Below are positions 8,305 to 15,904 of a stretch of 64,000 bases of DNA, one piece after another (position 1 is the first letter of the stretch; the number at the start of each line of letters is the position of its first letter). A model generated the notes under the pieces. That model made no database searches. It was given only the letters and a program-made list of their open reading frames with translations, and was not told the DNA's origin. Location: positions 1-64,000 of the forward strand of contig PBLQ01000002.1 of NCBI GenBank assembly GCA_002721815.1, written 5' to 3'. Source of the DNA: Myxococcales bacterium. GTDB taxonomy: Bacteria > Myxococcota > UBA727 > GCA-2721815. The translations under genes and the position numbers were made by a program.

Positions 8305-9489
8305 TTAAGCCAACTTGCCTTTGACCAAATTGTTGGGGCGCAGAACTGGGCTGTGTCCCAAATGGGTGGTGTTCGGTGCCTTCGCTGGGTTCAGCTCGTG
8401 AATACAGCCGTGCAGCTGGGCCAAGAGGCCTTCATTATCGACCACGTTCAAGTGCTCCGCGCGCTTTTGCATGAGCGGCACACAACGAGAAAAGTGAAGG
8501 ATGTCTTGGGTGTCGAGTTTCCGAACGCCCATGCCCACACCCATTTCGGTGAGTGCTTCGACATTGAAAATTTGCTCGTACTGCTCACCAATGGGCTCTG
8601 CCAAGATGGGCTTCCCAAGAGAGAGGGCTTCACAAATGGTGCTGTGCCCACCGTTCACCATCACGAAGGGCGCTTGGGCCATGTCATTCAGGAAAGAGTC
8701 TTCATCGAAACTCTTGTACTGGATGCGGCCATTTTGTCGCTCGCCTTCTTGACCCGTTCCGTACACGGCGAAACTCAGTTCACTTTGGGCCACCGCATTG
8801 GAAAGGGTTTCATGCAGTGCTTCGTTGGACTCGGAAGTCTGGTACACGAGGACAGGGCCAGTATTTTTGACCATGGCTTTACGCTGCAGCACTTCTTGGC
8901 GGACCGACGTAGGGACGTAACGCACTTTTTTACGGTTAATCCCGGCCTTAAGTTTCGGCTGGAAAAAGCTGCTCACCAACACCCGGTGTTTGATGGGTAC
9001 ATTAAAGTGGCAGATATACTTCAGCATTCTGGCAGCCGTTTTATCTCCATCGGCCACAGGAAACGAAGCGTAAGGATGGACATGCTGGTTATCGATGGCG
9101 ATCACTTTTTTCCCACACAGCATGGAAGCCCAAGAGGTGATGCAGTCAAAATCACTGATGAAGACCACCGGGTCCAACCGTTTGGCCATGCGGGCGACTT
9201 TGAAAATACTGCGGAAGAGTCCCGGAACCACGCGAAGGTTTTTCCAGATGGATGACAGCAATTTAAATTGATTATCACGGTACTGCAGAGCCACATAAGA
9301 AATGGGGTAGACGTGGGGGTGATGTTGGACCAGGTAATCATACACGCGGCCGCCGCAAAACACGTGGACCTCGTAGTTGCTTTTCAGCTGATTGATGAGC
9401 GTGCGCGCGCGGGTGGCGTGCCCCATGCCCTCAGAAGCGAGACCTAGAAAGATGGTGGGTTTTTGGGCAACATTTCGAATGATGTACAT
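8305..9489 (-). CDS. glycosyltransferase, MJ1255/VC2487 type (GT-B fold, MurG-like)
   Basis: Predicted to transfer a sugar from a nucleotide donor; 394 residues. The N-terminal domain starts with IFLGLASEGMGHATRA, the glycine-rich turn of GT-B/MurG-type enzymes. FISDFDCITSW and VIAIDNQHV follow. The C-terminal donor domain has PVLVYQTSES and the strong motif VNGGHSTICEALSLGKPILAEPIGEQYEQ, which matches the (G)GxxT...EA...G.P.l..P...dQ pattern for nucleotide-sugar binding. These features match the family named after MJ1255 and VC2487. The start has GGGAGG 5-6 bases upstream. No sugar-synthesis neighbours define the acceptor. Confidence 0.85.
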   Translation of the reverse strand: MYIIRNVAQKPTIFLGLASEGMGHATRARTLINQLKSNYEVHVFCGGRVYDYLVQHHPHVYPISYVALQYRDNQFKLLSSIWKNLRVVPGLFRSIFKVARMAKRLDPVVFISDFDCITSWASMLCGKKVIAIDNQHVHPYASFPVADGDKTAARMLKYICHFNVPIKHRVLVSSFFQPKLKAGINRKKVRYVPTSVRQEVLQRKAMVKNTGPVLVYQTSESNEALHETLSNAVAQSELSFAVYGTGQEGERQNGRIQYKSFDEDSFLNDMAQAPFVMVNGGHSTICEALSLGKPILAEPIGEQYEQIFNVEALTEMGVGMGVRKLDTQDILHFSRCVPLMQKRAEHLNVVDNEGLLAQLHGCIHELNPAKAPNTTHLGHSPVLRPNNLVKGKLA

Positions 9490-9713
9490 ACAAACCTCCC
9501 TGACCTGTGGTTTCAGCGGCGACTATGCCGAAGAAAAATGAAAAGCGCCAGACGGGTAGGTGACGTTTTGATGAACATTGATAAATCCAATAAAAACAGC
9601 ATGTTAAATGCGAAAGCGCCGCCTGTCGCCAAGTGTCGTAACAATGCTGAATTATCGGATGATGGCGCCTAACGCCATTTTTCGACCTAGTGGACCCAAT
9701 TTAAAGGAAGATT
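9490..9713. other. intergenic region with a plus-strand hairpin and T-run
   Basis: A gap of 224 bases between two minus-strand genes. It presumably holds the promoter of the glycosyltransferase gene (reading leftwards). A hairpin ATGGCG-CCTAA-CGCCAT followed by TTTTT (9662-9682) looks like a small terminator for plus-strand transcription, although no plus-strand gene is evident. No coding sequence is supported here. Confidence 0.3.
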
Positions 9714-10322
9714 TTAGATCCACACATCCAGGCCACGGTTTTTGTGGAGGTGCAGGAGCAGGTCTTTTTGCGTTAAGAGCCCGAAAAACTTGGTGTTTTC
9801 AAGGTCAAATACGGGCAGCCAGACCTCCGGTACATTGGCAAATTGCCGAACCAGTCCCACCAAATCGCTGCCCACGTCCACGCTGGTACGAGCGGGGGTG
9901 AGAAAGTTTTCCACCTTCATCTTGAGCAGTGCAGCTTTGGTTTTGTGGTCTTCAAAGGCATATTGGAGGAATTGTTCCTTCATAAAAACGCCTCTAAAGG
10001 TGTGCTGTTCGTCCACCACAGCCACAAAGGACAGCCCGGCCATTTCCAGTAAAGACAGAACCTCATCCACACTTTGGCCAACACAGGCCACGACGGGGTT
10101 CTTGGGCAACAAGTCTTCTGCAGTGCTCTCATCTGCTTTGTCGCGTTTCTTTTCCGTTTGGTAGGCTTTATGGGCCTTGGAAATGGGGGGCGTCGCCTTT
10201 TGGGGAACGGGCTGTGTTCCATGCACGTGGCCCGCAGCAGAAGCGTCTGCGGGCTTGATGTGTGATTCTCGGGCGAGCGTTGCTGGTCGAACGTCCCCGG
10301 GCATGAAAACAGAGGATGACAT
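9714..10322 (-). CDS. CBS-domain pair protein
   Basis: A 202-residue cytosolic protein. Residues 1-70 are low-complexity and charged (PADASAAGHVHG..., QTEKKRDKADES). They are followed by two CBS motifs: LLPKNPVVACVGQSVDEVLSLLEMAGLSFVAVVDE...FRGVFMKEQFLQ and VENFLTPARTSVDVGSDLVGLVRQFANVPEVWLPVFD...FFGLLTQKDLLLHL. CBS pairs usually bind adenine nucleotides and regulate an attached or partner protein; here no enzymatic domain is attached. The ATG at 10322 has AAGGA 6-7 bases upstream and is preferred to the in-frame ATG at 10358. Neighbouring genes upstream encode envelope proteins; the partner is unknown. Confidence 0.75.
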   Translation of the reverse strand: MSSSVFMPGDVRPATLARESHIKPADASAAGHVHGTQPVPQKATPPISKAHKAYQTEKKRDKADESTAEDLLPKNPVVACVGQSVDEVLSLLEMAGLSFVAVVDEQHTFRGVFMKEQFLQYAFEDHKTKAALLKMKVENFLTPARTSVDVGSDLVGLVRQFANVPEVWLPVFDLENTKFFGLLTQKDLLLHLHKNRGLDVWI

Positions 10323-10459
10323 GGCCGTTCCTTGAAAGGCGTTAAGAGAGGGGAACAAAAATTGTCCCTTTCAATACCTTTCGTCACCTAAGGGGCCAGA
10401 AATAAGGCCTGAGGGCCATCAGAGGGTTAAACGGTCCAAAAAACAGGGATTTAATTCGC

Positions 10460-10473
10460 ACTTTTGCAAAAGT
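10460..10473. promoter_or_regulatory. perfect 14-bp palindrome, possible operator
   Basis: ACTTTTGCAAAAGT is a perfect inverted repeat. It sits 12 bases beyond the stop of the 509-residue membrane protein and about 140 bases upstream of the CBS gene start, both on the minus strand. The symmetry and position suit a dimeric regulator site, but there is no other copy that I noticed and no regulator gene nearby. Confidence 0.3.
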
Positions 10474-10484
10474 TATTTAACGAA

Positions 10485-12014
10485 CTATTTAATTCCGAAG
10501 ATGGGCAATACACCTGGGGCAATGGAAAGGGCCAAATAGAAACAAAAGGAAGGGACCAAAGATCCCGTGCGCCCCCGCAAATAGCCCATGGGGAAGCCCA
10601 CAAAAACGGTCATGTTAGCCACCCAGTACCACAAGGCCATCCCCTCCAAGTTCCTCAGCCAAGGATAACTGAGGGTGTAAAAGCCGAACACCAATGCGGT
10701 GAGAAAGCCAGGAACCATGGGAGAGTCGTCCACCTCGGCGATCACCGAAGCTAAAAATCCGCCAAAGAAAATAACGGTAAATAAGGCACCCAACACGCCA
10801 TTGAAAATATAGGAACCCAGGTTTTCAACGGGGGCCAATCCTCCGGTGTAACTGATGGCACCCCCCGCAGCGATTCCGATGACCGTCCAAAACGGTGCCA
10901 GATTGAAGTTCAATGATTTAAAGAAGGCCAAAGGATTTTCTTTATTTGCGATGGCATAACAACCGGCTGCACCGATGAGCAGCACGGCATAACGCACGGC
11001 CGCAATGGGGTCACCGGCACCTTCGCGGTATTTCATGGTGCTCAGAAGCATGACGGGCAAAACGGCCACGGCGAATCCCAGACCCATGGGGGTCAAAAGA
11101 TTGGCATCAAAATTTTTCTTTTTCTTCGCGCTGCGGTTCTTTTTCTTTTTCTTTTTCTTTTGTTGAGATGATTTCGAATCGGGTTTCGATTTCGATTTCG
11201 ATTTCGATTTGGAATTCTTCTTTCCTTTGGGCGTCTGGCTCGGAATGGGGAGCCCGGGGGATGACCCCTCTTCGTCATCATCTAAAATCGCTTGTCCCTC
11301 GGCCGAAATCTCAAACTTGGCGTTGGGATCCAGTCCTAAGTCTTTGAGGTAGTCGGTTGAACCTGGGATAACATTTTCGTCGGTGTAAGCTTTGGGCATC
11401 CGACTCAGAGGCATGCCCGCATTGGTGGGGGTGGGCATTGCTTTTTTTCGGACTTTCTTTTTAGTCGCGGCTTTGCGCCCGCCAGCGGATGTACCGGACA
11501 AAATCTGTGAGATGGCTTCGTCGTCTTGTTCTTGTAAAGATTGGGGCAAGCGCATGGTGACGTTGAACCGATGCTCTTTGCTTTTGAAAAATTTCAGAAC
11601 GCCCTGGATTTGCTCGTGGCTCATGCCTTGAGCATTCATGTGGTTGTATAGCGGCTCTAGTTCTAAGGTTCCACCAGGTTCCAAGGTGGAAATGTGGGTC
11701 ACAAAAAAAGCGACATTTTTAGGCACATCGATTTGGTTGGCCACTGCGCTGGTTTGTAGAAGATAGCGATAACCGTCCCTCAGCAGCGTTCTAAATTTGG
11801 AGACTGACGTTCCAGGTTTGGCTTTCACCTCTGAAGTTGGGGCGCTGATTTTATTTTTTTGATGGTCGGGTGGGGTGGGTTGAAAACTGAAGTGTTCCGT
11901 TGATACGTTGGTCGAATCCGAACCGGGCGCAGGCGTCCCTTCAGGTTCTTCGCCCTTTGAAAAATCGGAGGGTAGTGGAATACCAAATGATTTCTCTTTG
12001 GAATTATCTGTCAT
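10485..12014 (-). CDS. membrane protein with charged N-terminus, possibly degenerate CPBP fold
   Basis: A 509-residue protein in three parts. Residues 1-200 are hydrophilic and include a compact region (FRTLLRDGYRYLLQTSAVANQ...VTMRLPQSL). Residues 200-300 are low-complexity with Lys-Ser dipeptide repeats and polylysine tracts. The last 200 residues hold about six membrane segments. The C-terminal part (GGFLASVIAEVDDSP, LTALVFGFYTLSYP, FPMGYLRGRTGSLVPSFCFYLAL) resembles CPBP intramembrane proteases in layout. However, the glutamate pair, arginine and the two catalytic histidine positions are not conserved, so any such domain would be inactive. AGGGAAC precedes the start. The polylysine and Lys-Ser region could bind nucleic acid or membranes, which is speculation. 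Confidence 0.6.
   Translation of the reverse strand: MTDNSKEKSFGIPLPSDFSKGEEPEGTPAPGSDSTNVSTEHFSFQPTPPDHQKNKISAPTSEVKAKPGTSVSKFRTLLRDGYRYLLQTSAVANQIDVPKNVAFFVTHISTLEPGGTLELEPLYNHMNAQGMSHEQIQGVLKFFKSKEHRFNVTMRLPQSLQEQDDEAISQILSGTSAGGRKAATKKKVRKKAMPTPTNAGMPLSRMPKAYTDENVIPGSTDYLKDLGLDPNAKFEISAEGQAILDDDEEGSSPGLPIPSQTPKGKKNSKSKSKSKSKPDSKSSQQKKKKKKKNRSAKKKKNFDANLLTPMGLGFAVAVLPVMLLSTMKYREGAGDPIAAVRYAVLLIGAAGCYAIANKENPLAFFKSLNFNLAPFWTVIGIAAGGAISYTGGLAPVENLGSYIFNGVLGALFTVIFFGGFLASVIAEVDDSPMVPGFLTALVFGFYTLSYPWLRNLEGMALWYWVANMTVFVGFPMGYLRGRTGSLVPSFCFYLALSIAPGVLPIFGIK
11137..11210 (-). repeat. low-complexity hexanucleotide tracts inside the membrane protein gene
   Basis: Two microsatellite-like tracts within the coding sequence: runs of CTTTTT (11137-11161, encoding polylysine) and about four copies of TTTCGA (11183-11210, encoding alternating Lys-Ser). 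Both unit lengths are multiples of three, so copy-number change would keep the frame and vary linker length. Confidence 0.7.
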
Positions 12015-12094
12015 TCAAGTTCCCTAACTCAGCCAAAAACATATGGGTTTGACGACCAGAGATCCAGTTTTTGCACCCATTCTCAAAGCGTTTG

Positions 12095-13588
12095 TTAAAA
12101 ACGCCAAAAGAGCCCGATAAATGGGGCGTCTAGATGAAACATAACGCGGAAATTGGTGGTAAATGCGTACATCATGCCCACGTCCAGCCCCACATCTTCC
12201 AAATCGGTGAAGAGCGATTTGTAGTTGGGGTCGAAGAAAACCTCGCCTAAAAGCTTGATTTTAGGGTTTAAATCCAGATCGAAGGCACTGTATACCCGAT
12301 AGGTGGGGTCAGCAGCCCAGTTGTCATAATTTCGAGTGTCCACCGAGAGTTTTAAGCCATTGTGCCAACCAAAACGGCCGCCGCGATCTAATAGCCAGGA
12401 ATAGGTATTGGCCAAGAAGAGTTCTCCGCGAGACCCTGAGGCGGATTGACCATCCTGCGAATAGCAGCTGGCCAGTGCCGTTGTTTGCTCGGTGGGGTCG
12501 GAGTTGCTGTAGCAACTGTAATAGTCCTCTTCACCAACTTGAACATCGGTGAAATAATATTCTTCTCGGCTACTTTCATCCTCATCGCTGTCGCCAAAAA
12601 AGTTACTACTCCGCTGGAATGTGGTGGTGGAGTCTCCTTGAGATTGTATTTGCCATTGGGAGTCTGCTGGGTCGGTCTGATCATCGTTGCCGGTGGAATT
12701 ACGTGTCAGCTGAACATCTCGTATGATGGAACTCGATGTCCCCAGTCTGGTTTGTACATCCCCCGCCAGCACGGCAGCCATGAGCCACTCTCTTTTTGCA
12801 TTTTTACGTTTAAAGAAATTCCATTTGGCGGTGGCCCTGAGGTTTGGTGACTGCAAACTGTTGAGTCCCACGAGTTCGAGAATATTCACCGTGGCATGAA
12901 AGTTGTCTGTAAACCCATATCCTAAGGAGAGGCCCGATATATAGATGTCACCTTTGGCGAAGGTGTACCCGGTGGGGGAGAAGAAAATATCGATGAGGGG
13001 CTCGATGCTGCTGTGGCTGAAGCGTTGACCACCCTCGGCTTTGGCTCGTGCGAAGCTGTCTGCACTGCCAGTGGACGTACCTGGAATACGCGCCAGTTGG
13101 TCCTTGAAATACGCTCTTTCGAAACCAGAAATTTGGTCACGACGAATCTCCATTTGTCCAAAAACACCGTCAATGAGGAAAGAATCTTCGTTTTCTGCCA
13201 ACAATTCTCCGACGATAATATCGCCATCGAGTAACTCTAATCTCAGAAAAGTGGGCTGGATGGCGCTACGTGGAACGGCCAATTCGCCCAAAGAGGTAGC
13301 GATAACAATGAACTCAGCGTCGGCACGCACAACTTTCCCTTTGACACGGGTTCCATCGCGCAGCAGGAGGCTCTTTTCTTCGCCTTCTGATTCGGAGACG
13401 AAGGCAGGCGCTGGTGCCGCTTTTGTGGGTGCTTCTCTTTTGAAAACAGAGGGAATGGGTGGGGGCGGTGTGACCTCATCGGTAGGGGGAGCAGCCTCAG
13501 TGGCGGTTTCATCGTTGGCAAGGCTGGGTGGTGCCATGAGCACCACAAGACCAGTGAGCAGTAGCGACCATCGACGGCTTTTTTTCAT
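12095..13588 (-). CDS. secreted protein with two small SH3/LSm-like repeats and a probable beta-barrel
   Basis: A 497-residue exported protein. The signal peptide (MKKSRRWSLLLTGLVVLMAPPSLAND) precedes a Pro/Ala-rich linker. Two short beta units follow: LLLRDGTRVKGKVVRADAEFIVIATSLGELAVPRS, and LELLDGDIIVGELLAENEDSFLIDGVFGQMEIRRD. From residue ~190 the alternating hydrophobic/polar strands (FSPTGYTFAKGDIYISGLSLGYGFTDNFHATVN...) end in an aromatic residue (GLFWRF), typical of outer-membrane barrels. An acidic, Ser/Tyr-rich insert lies in the middle. The ATG at 13588 is chosen because an earlier in-frame ATG would run into the upstream gene. The gap to the upstream lipoprotein is 20 bases, so the two are probably cotranscribed. 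Function unknown. Confidence 0.65.
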   Translation of the reverse strand: MKKSRRWSLLLTGLVVLMAPPSLANDETATEAAPPTDEVTPPPPIPSVFKREAPTKAAPAPAFVSESEGEEKSLLLRDGTRVKGKVVRADAEFIVIATSLGELAVPRSAIQPTFLRLELLDGDIIVGELLAENEDSFLIDGVFGQMEIRRDQISGFERAYFKDQLARIPGTSTGSADSFARAKAEGGQRFSHSSIEPLIDIFFSPTGYTFAKGDIYISGLSLGYGFTDNFHATVNILELVGLNSLQSPNLRATAKWNFFKRKNAKREWLMAAVLAGDVQTRLGTSSSIIRDVQLTRNSTGNDDQTDPADSQWQIQSQGDSTTTFQRSSNFFGDSDEDESSREEYYFTDVQVGEEDYYSCYSNSDPTEQTTALASCYSQDGQSASGSRGELFLANTYSWLLDRGGRFGWHNGLKLSVDTRNYDNWAADPTYRVYSAFDLDLNPKIKLLGEVFFDPNYKSLFTDLEDVGLDVGMMYAFTTNFRVMFHLDAPFIGLFWRF

Positions 13589-13608
13589 GAAACACCCCAC
13601 AATTTTGA

Positions 13609-15840
13609 TTAGTCTGAGTCGTAGGTTACCTTGAGGGTGAAACTCTCGCAAGTTTGGGTGTTATTGTTGTTGCGAATATTGATGTAGTAGTCGCGCCAAT
13701 CCTGAAATCCACAGCCCAGTTGATTGACTTTGAGGGTGCTGTCTGAATCTGCCAGGTACTCGATGACGTTTAAACCCAAAAGTTCAGCGAATTGAATTAA
13801 CAGGCACGTGGCTTCATCCATCGGAGTCGTGGTCCACTGGTGCGTGACCTTGGTGGCAGAAATACGTGTGAAATTTTCTGCGGCATTGTCAGCGCACTGG
13901 TCTACCATCACATCCAGTTGCACATCGAGCCCAGCAGGAACATTCTCTAGCTCAAAGGTGGCACTGTAAGATTGGGGGAGGTTCAAAGAGGCATCATCAA
14001 TACAGGGGACGCACAGGTCAGTATCGCCTTCAACGCCACGAATAATGAGCCAGTCTTCATCGCCTTCGGGGTAGAGAGAGACGGTGAAGTCATGGGAACC
14101 GTTGGCCTCCCCAATATTACTGGCCAATGTACAACTGTCATTATTTTCAAAGCCATCTGGTGTTAGTCCTTCATCCACGTTGCCATCACAATCATCGTCA
14201 ATGCCGTTACAAGTTTCCGCCAAAGGCGACAGATTCGCACAGGTGTATTCACAACCATCTGAATCCGCACCTTGCGTCGCACTCAAATCGTTGTTGAGGT
14301 CAAACCGGTAATCCTGGCACTCATAGGTGCAGGTTGCCGACGTGCAATCACGATCGGAGCCAGAGCGGAGGTCGCACGTGATGCAATCGGGCCCGCATGA
14401 ATCAGGGGACGGCAAAAGGCATTCGGCGCCACAAGTGTTGTATCCTTCGTCACAAACACAGGTGGTACCGTTATCAACGTGTGCATGGGGGGCACAAGCC
14501 CAGCCGGTACCCACCAAAGAGATAAGGGTGGGTTCCGTCGCTCCCGTGTTGACAGTGACGCCAAATTCGCCGGTCACCGTTTGCGCCGCCAGCGGGGTGA
14601 AGAATATTTGAAGGTTCACCGATTCGGCTGGGGCCACACTGCCGCTCAAACTCTGGTCCGCGGGGAACGAAAAGACCGCCGGTGTTGGTGCGGAGAGGGC
14701 ATAGGTCAGCGTTCCAGAGCCAGTATTGGTGATGGTGAGTTGTTTTTGGGAGGCGTTGCCACCCACGAGCGTGTCGGGGAAAGAGAGTTGAACCTCTGAA
14801 AAAGATGCCTGAGGCAAGGTAGGGCTACCGGAAAGTAGAATTTCGTATTGCCCAACGGTATCTCCTTGGCCACTTTCGTCTGCGGAATGAAATAAGGTCA
14901 CCACGGCTTGCGATGCCGTTGCTTGAGGTGTGAAGGTGACGGGCAAGGCGAAACTTTGTAATGGGTGACCATTGGCATCGGTACAAACCTCCTGAATACA
15001 TCCGTTACCTGCACTGTCACACACTTGGTCAGAAGTGGCTTCGGTGCATGACATGGTCGAGCGCGCACCGAGGACCCAGGGCAGCTCAATATCATCGGCA
15101 AAATCGAACCCAGCGTTGGTGGGCGTGATGGTGATATCGTCCACTGTTAAAATAGAATCGCGAGAGCCGGTATTGGTCAGCCACAAGGATTGGGCGTAGG
15201 GTGCATTTTCGATGGCGAGTTCACCGAAGTCATAGCTGGAGATGCTGCTGGTGGTGTTGAACGCATCCAGGTTGACGGTCATCACTGCGTCACCTTTGAA
15301 CTCGGCGGCCAGCCCAATGCGCAACAACCCGCCCGAGCCATTGTGAACAACTTTGATCTCGCCGAAATCAGGATTGCCGTCAGAGGGGGTGTGGCTGGCT
15401 TCGAGATGAAAAGATTCTTCTGGATTGAGAACTGCGTCGATTTGTCCTTCTTCGGAAATGGAAAACTCACCGCTGGTATCGTCCAAGGTGATGAACAGTA
15501 AGGTTAAAGGGGCATTGCCCGAATTGAGCAATGTGACCTGTCGGGTAACCGGTACGCCCAGCTGTTGGGCACCAAATTCGATGTCCTGCTCAGGGAGGGC
15601 CGAGAGCTCCCCCACGCCAACCCCGCCATCTGACAGGATGACAGGTTCTTCCTCTTCAAGTGCTGGATCGGGCACGCAAAGACCGCCTTGGCAAATTTCT
15701 CCGCCACGGCAGTCTTGAATCATGGTGCACGTGGTTTGCCCCACAGGCTCATTATTGGGCAGGGTTTCATTGCCACATGCCACAGTGAGAAGGAGGGCGA
15801 ACATCCCAAGAGGTCTTTTTTTTGGCCAAAAACATTGCAT
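13609..15840 (-). CDS. large lipoprotein with ASH/choice-of-anchor D domains and MopE motif
   Basis: A 743-residue surface lipoprotein. The signal MQCFWPKKRPLGMFALLLTVAC ends in a lipobox. A small Cys-rich knot follows (CTMIQDCRGGEICQGGLCVPD). Then come repeated Ig-like ASH domains (IEFGAQQLGVPVTRQVTLLNSGNAPL; LSFPDTLVGGNASQKQLTITNTGSGTL; a VSLVGTGW-type end). A second Cys-rich EGF-like region precedes the MopE-type motif CNGIDDDCDGNVDEG (about residue 530), and a C-terminal beta domain follows. MopE motifs bind metal in some proteins. Such tandem architecture is typical of Myxococcota cell-surface proteins. The start codon at 15840 is 45 bases inside the longest frame, chosen to give a clean lipoprotein signal. 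It is divergent from the acyl-CoA dehydrogenase gene. Confidence 0.8.
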   Translation of the reverse strand: MQCFWPKKRPLGMFALLLTVACGNETLPNNEPVGQTTCTMIQDCRGGEICQGGLCVPDPALEEEEPVILSDGGVGVGELSALPEQDIEFGAQQLGVPVTRQVTLLNSGNAPLTLLFITLDDTSGEFSISEEGQIDAVLNPEESFHLEASHTPSDGNPDFGEIKVVHNGSGGLLRIGLAAEFKGDAVMTVNLDAFNTTSSISSYDFGELAIENAPYAQSLWLTNTGSRDSILTVDDITITPTNAGFDFADDIELPWVLGARSTMSCTEATSDQVCDSAGNGCIQEVCTDANGHPLQSFALPVTFTPQATASQAVVTLFHSADESGQGDTVGQYEILLSGSPTLPQASFSEVQLSFPDTLVGGNASQKQLTITNTGSGTLTYALSAPTPAVFSFPADQSLSGSVAPAESVNLQIFFTPLAAQTVTGEFGVTVNTGATEPTLISLVGTGWACAPHAHVDNGTTCVCDEGYNTCGAECLLPSPDSCGPDCITCDLRSGSDRDCTSATCTYECQDYRFDLNNDLSATQGADSDGCEYTCANLSPLAETCNGIDDDCDGNVDEGLTPDGFENNDSCTLASNIGEANGSHDFTVSLYPEGDEDWLIIRGVEGDTDLCVPCIDDASLNLPQSYSATFELENVPAGLDVQLDVMVDQCADNAAENFTRISATKVTHQWTTTPMDEATCLLIQFAELLGLNVIEYLADSDSTLKVNQLGCGFQDWRDYYINIRNNNNTQTCESFTLKVTYDSD

Positions 15841-15904
15841 CGAAGGGAGCCCCCAAGTTTCAATAGGTCGGAACCGAAATTTCAAAATAACAGGTTAGCG
15901 CTTC

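Noticed and set aside
9463-9672. Plus-strand open frame of 69 codons near the glycosyltransferase start
   Set aside because: Runs antisense into the start of the glycosyltransferase gene, has no ribosome site and no recognisable sequence.
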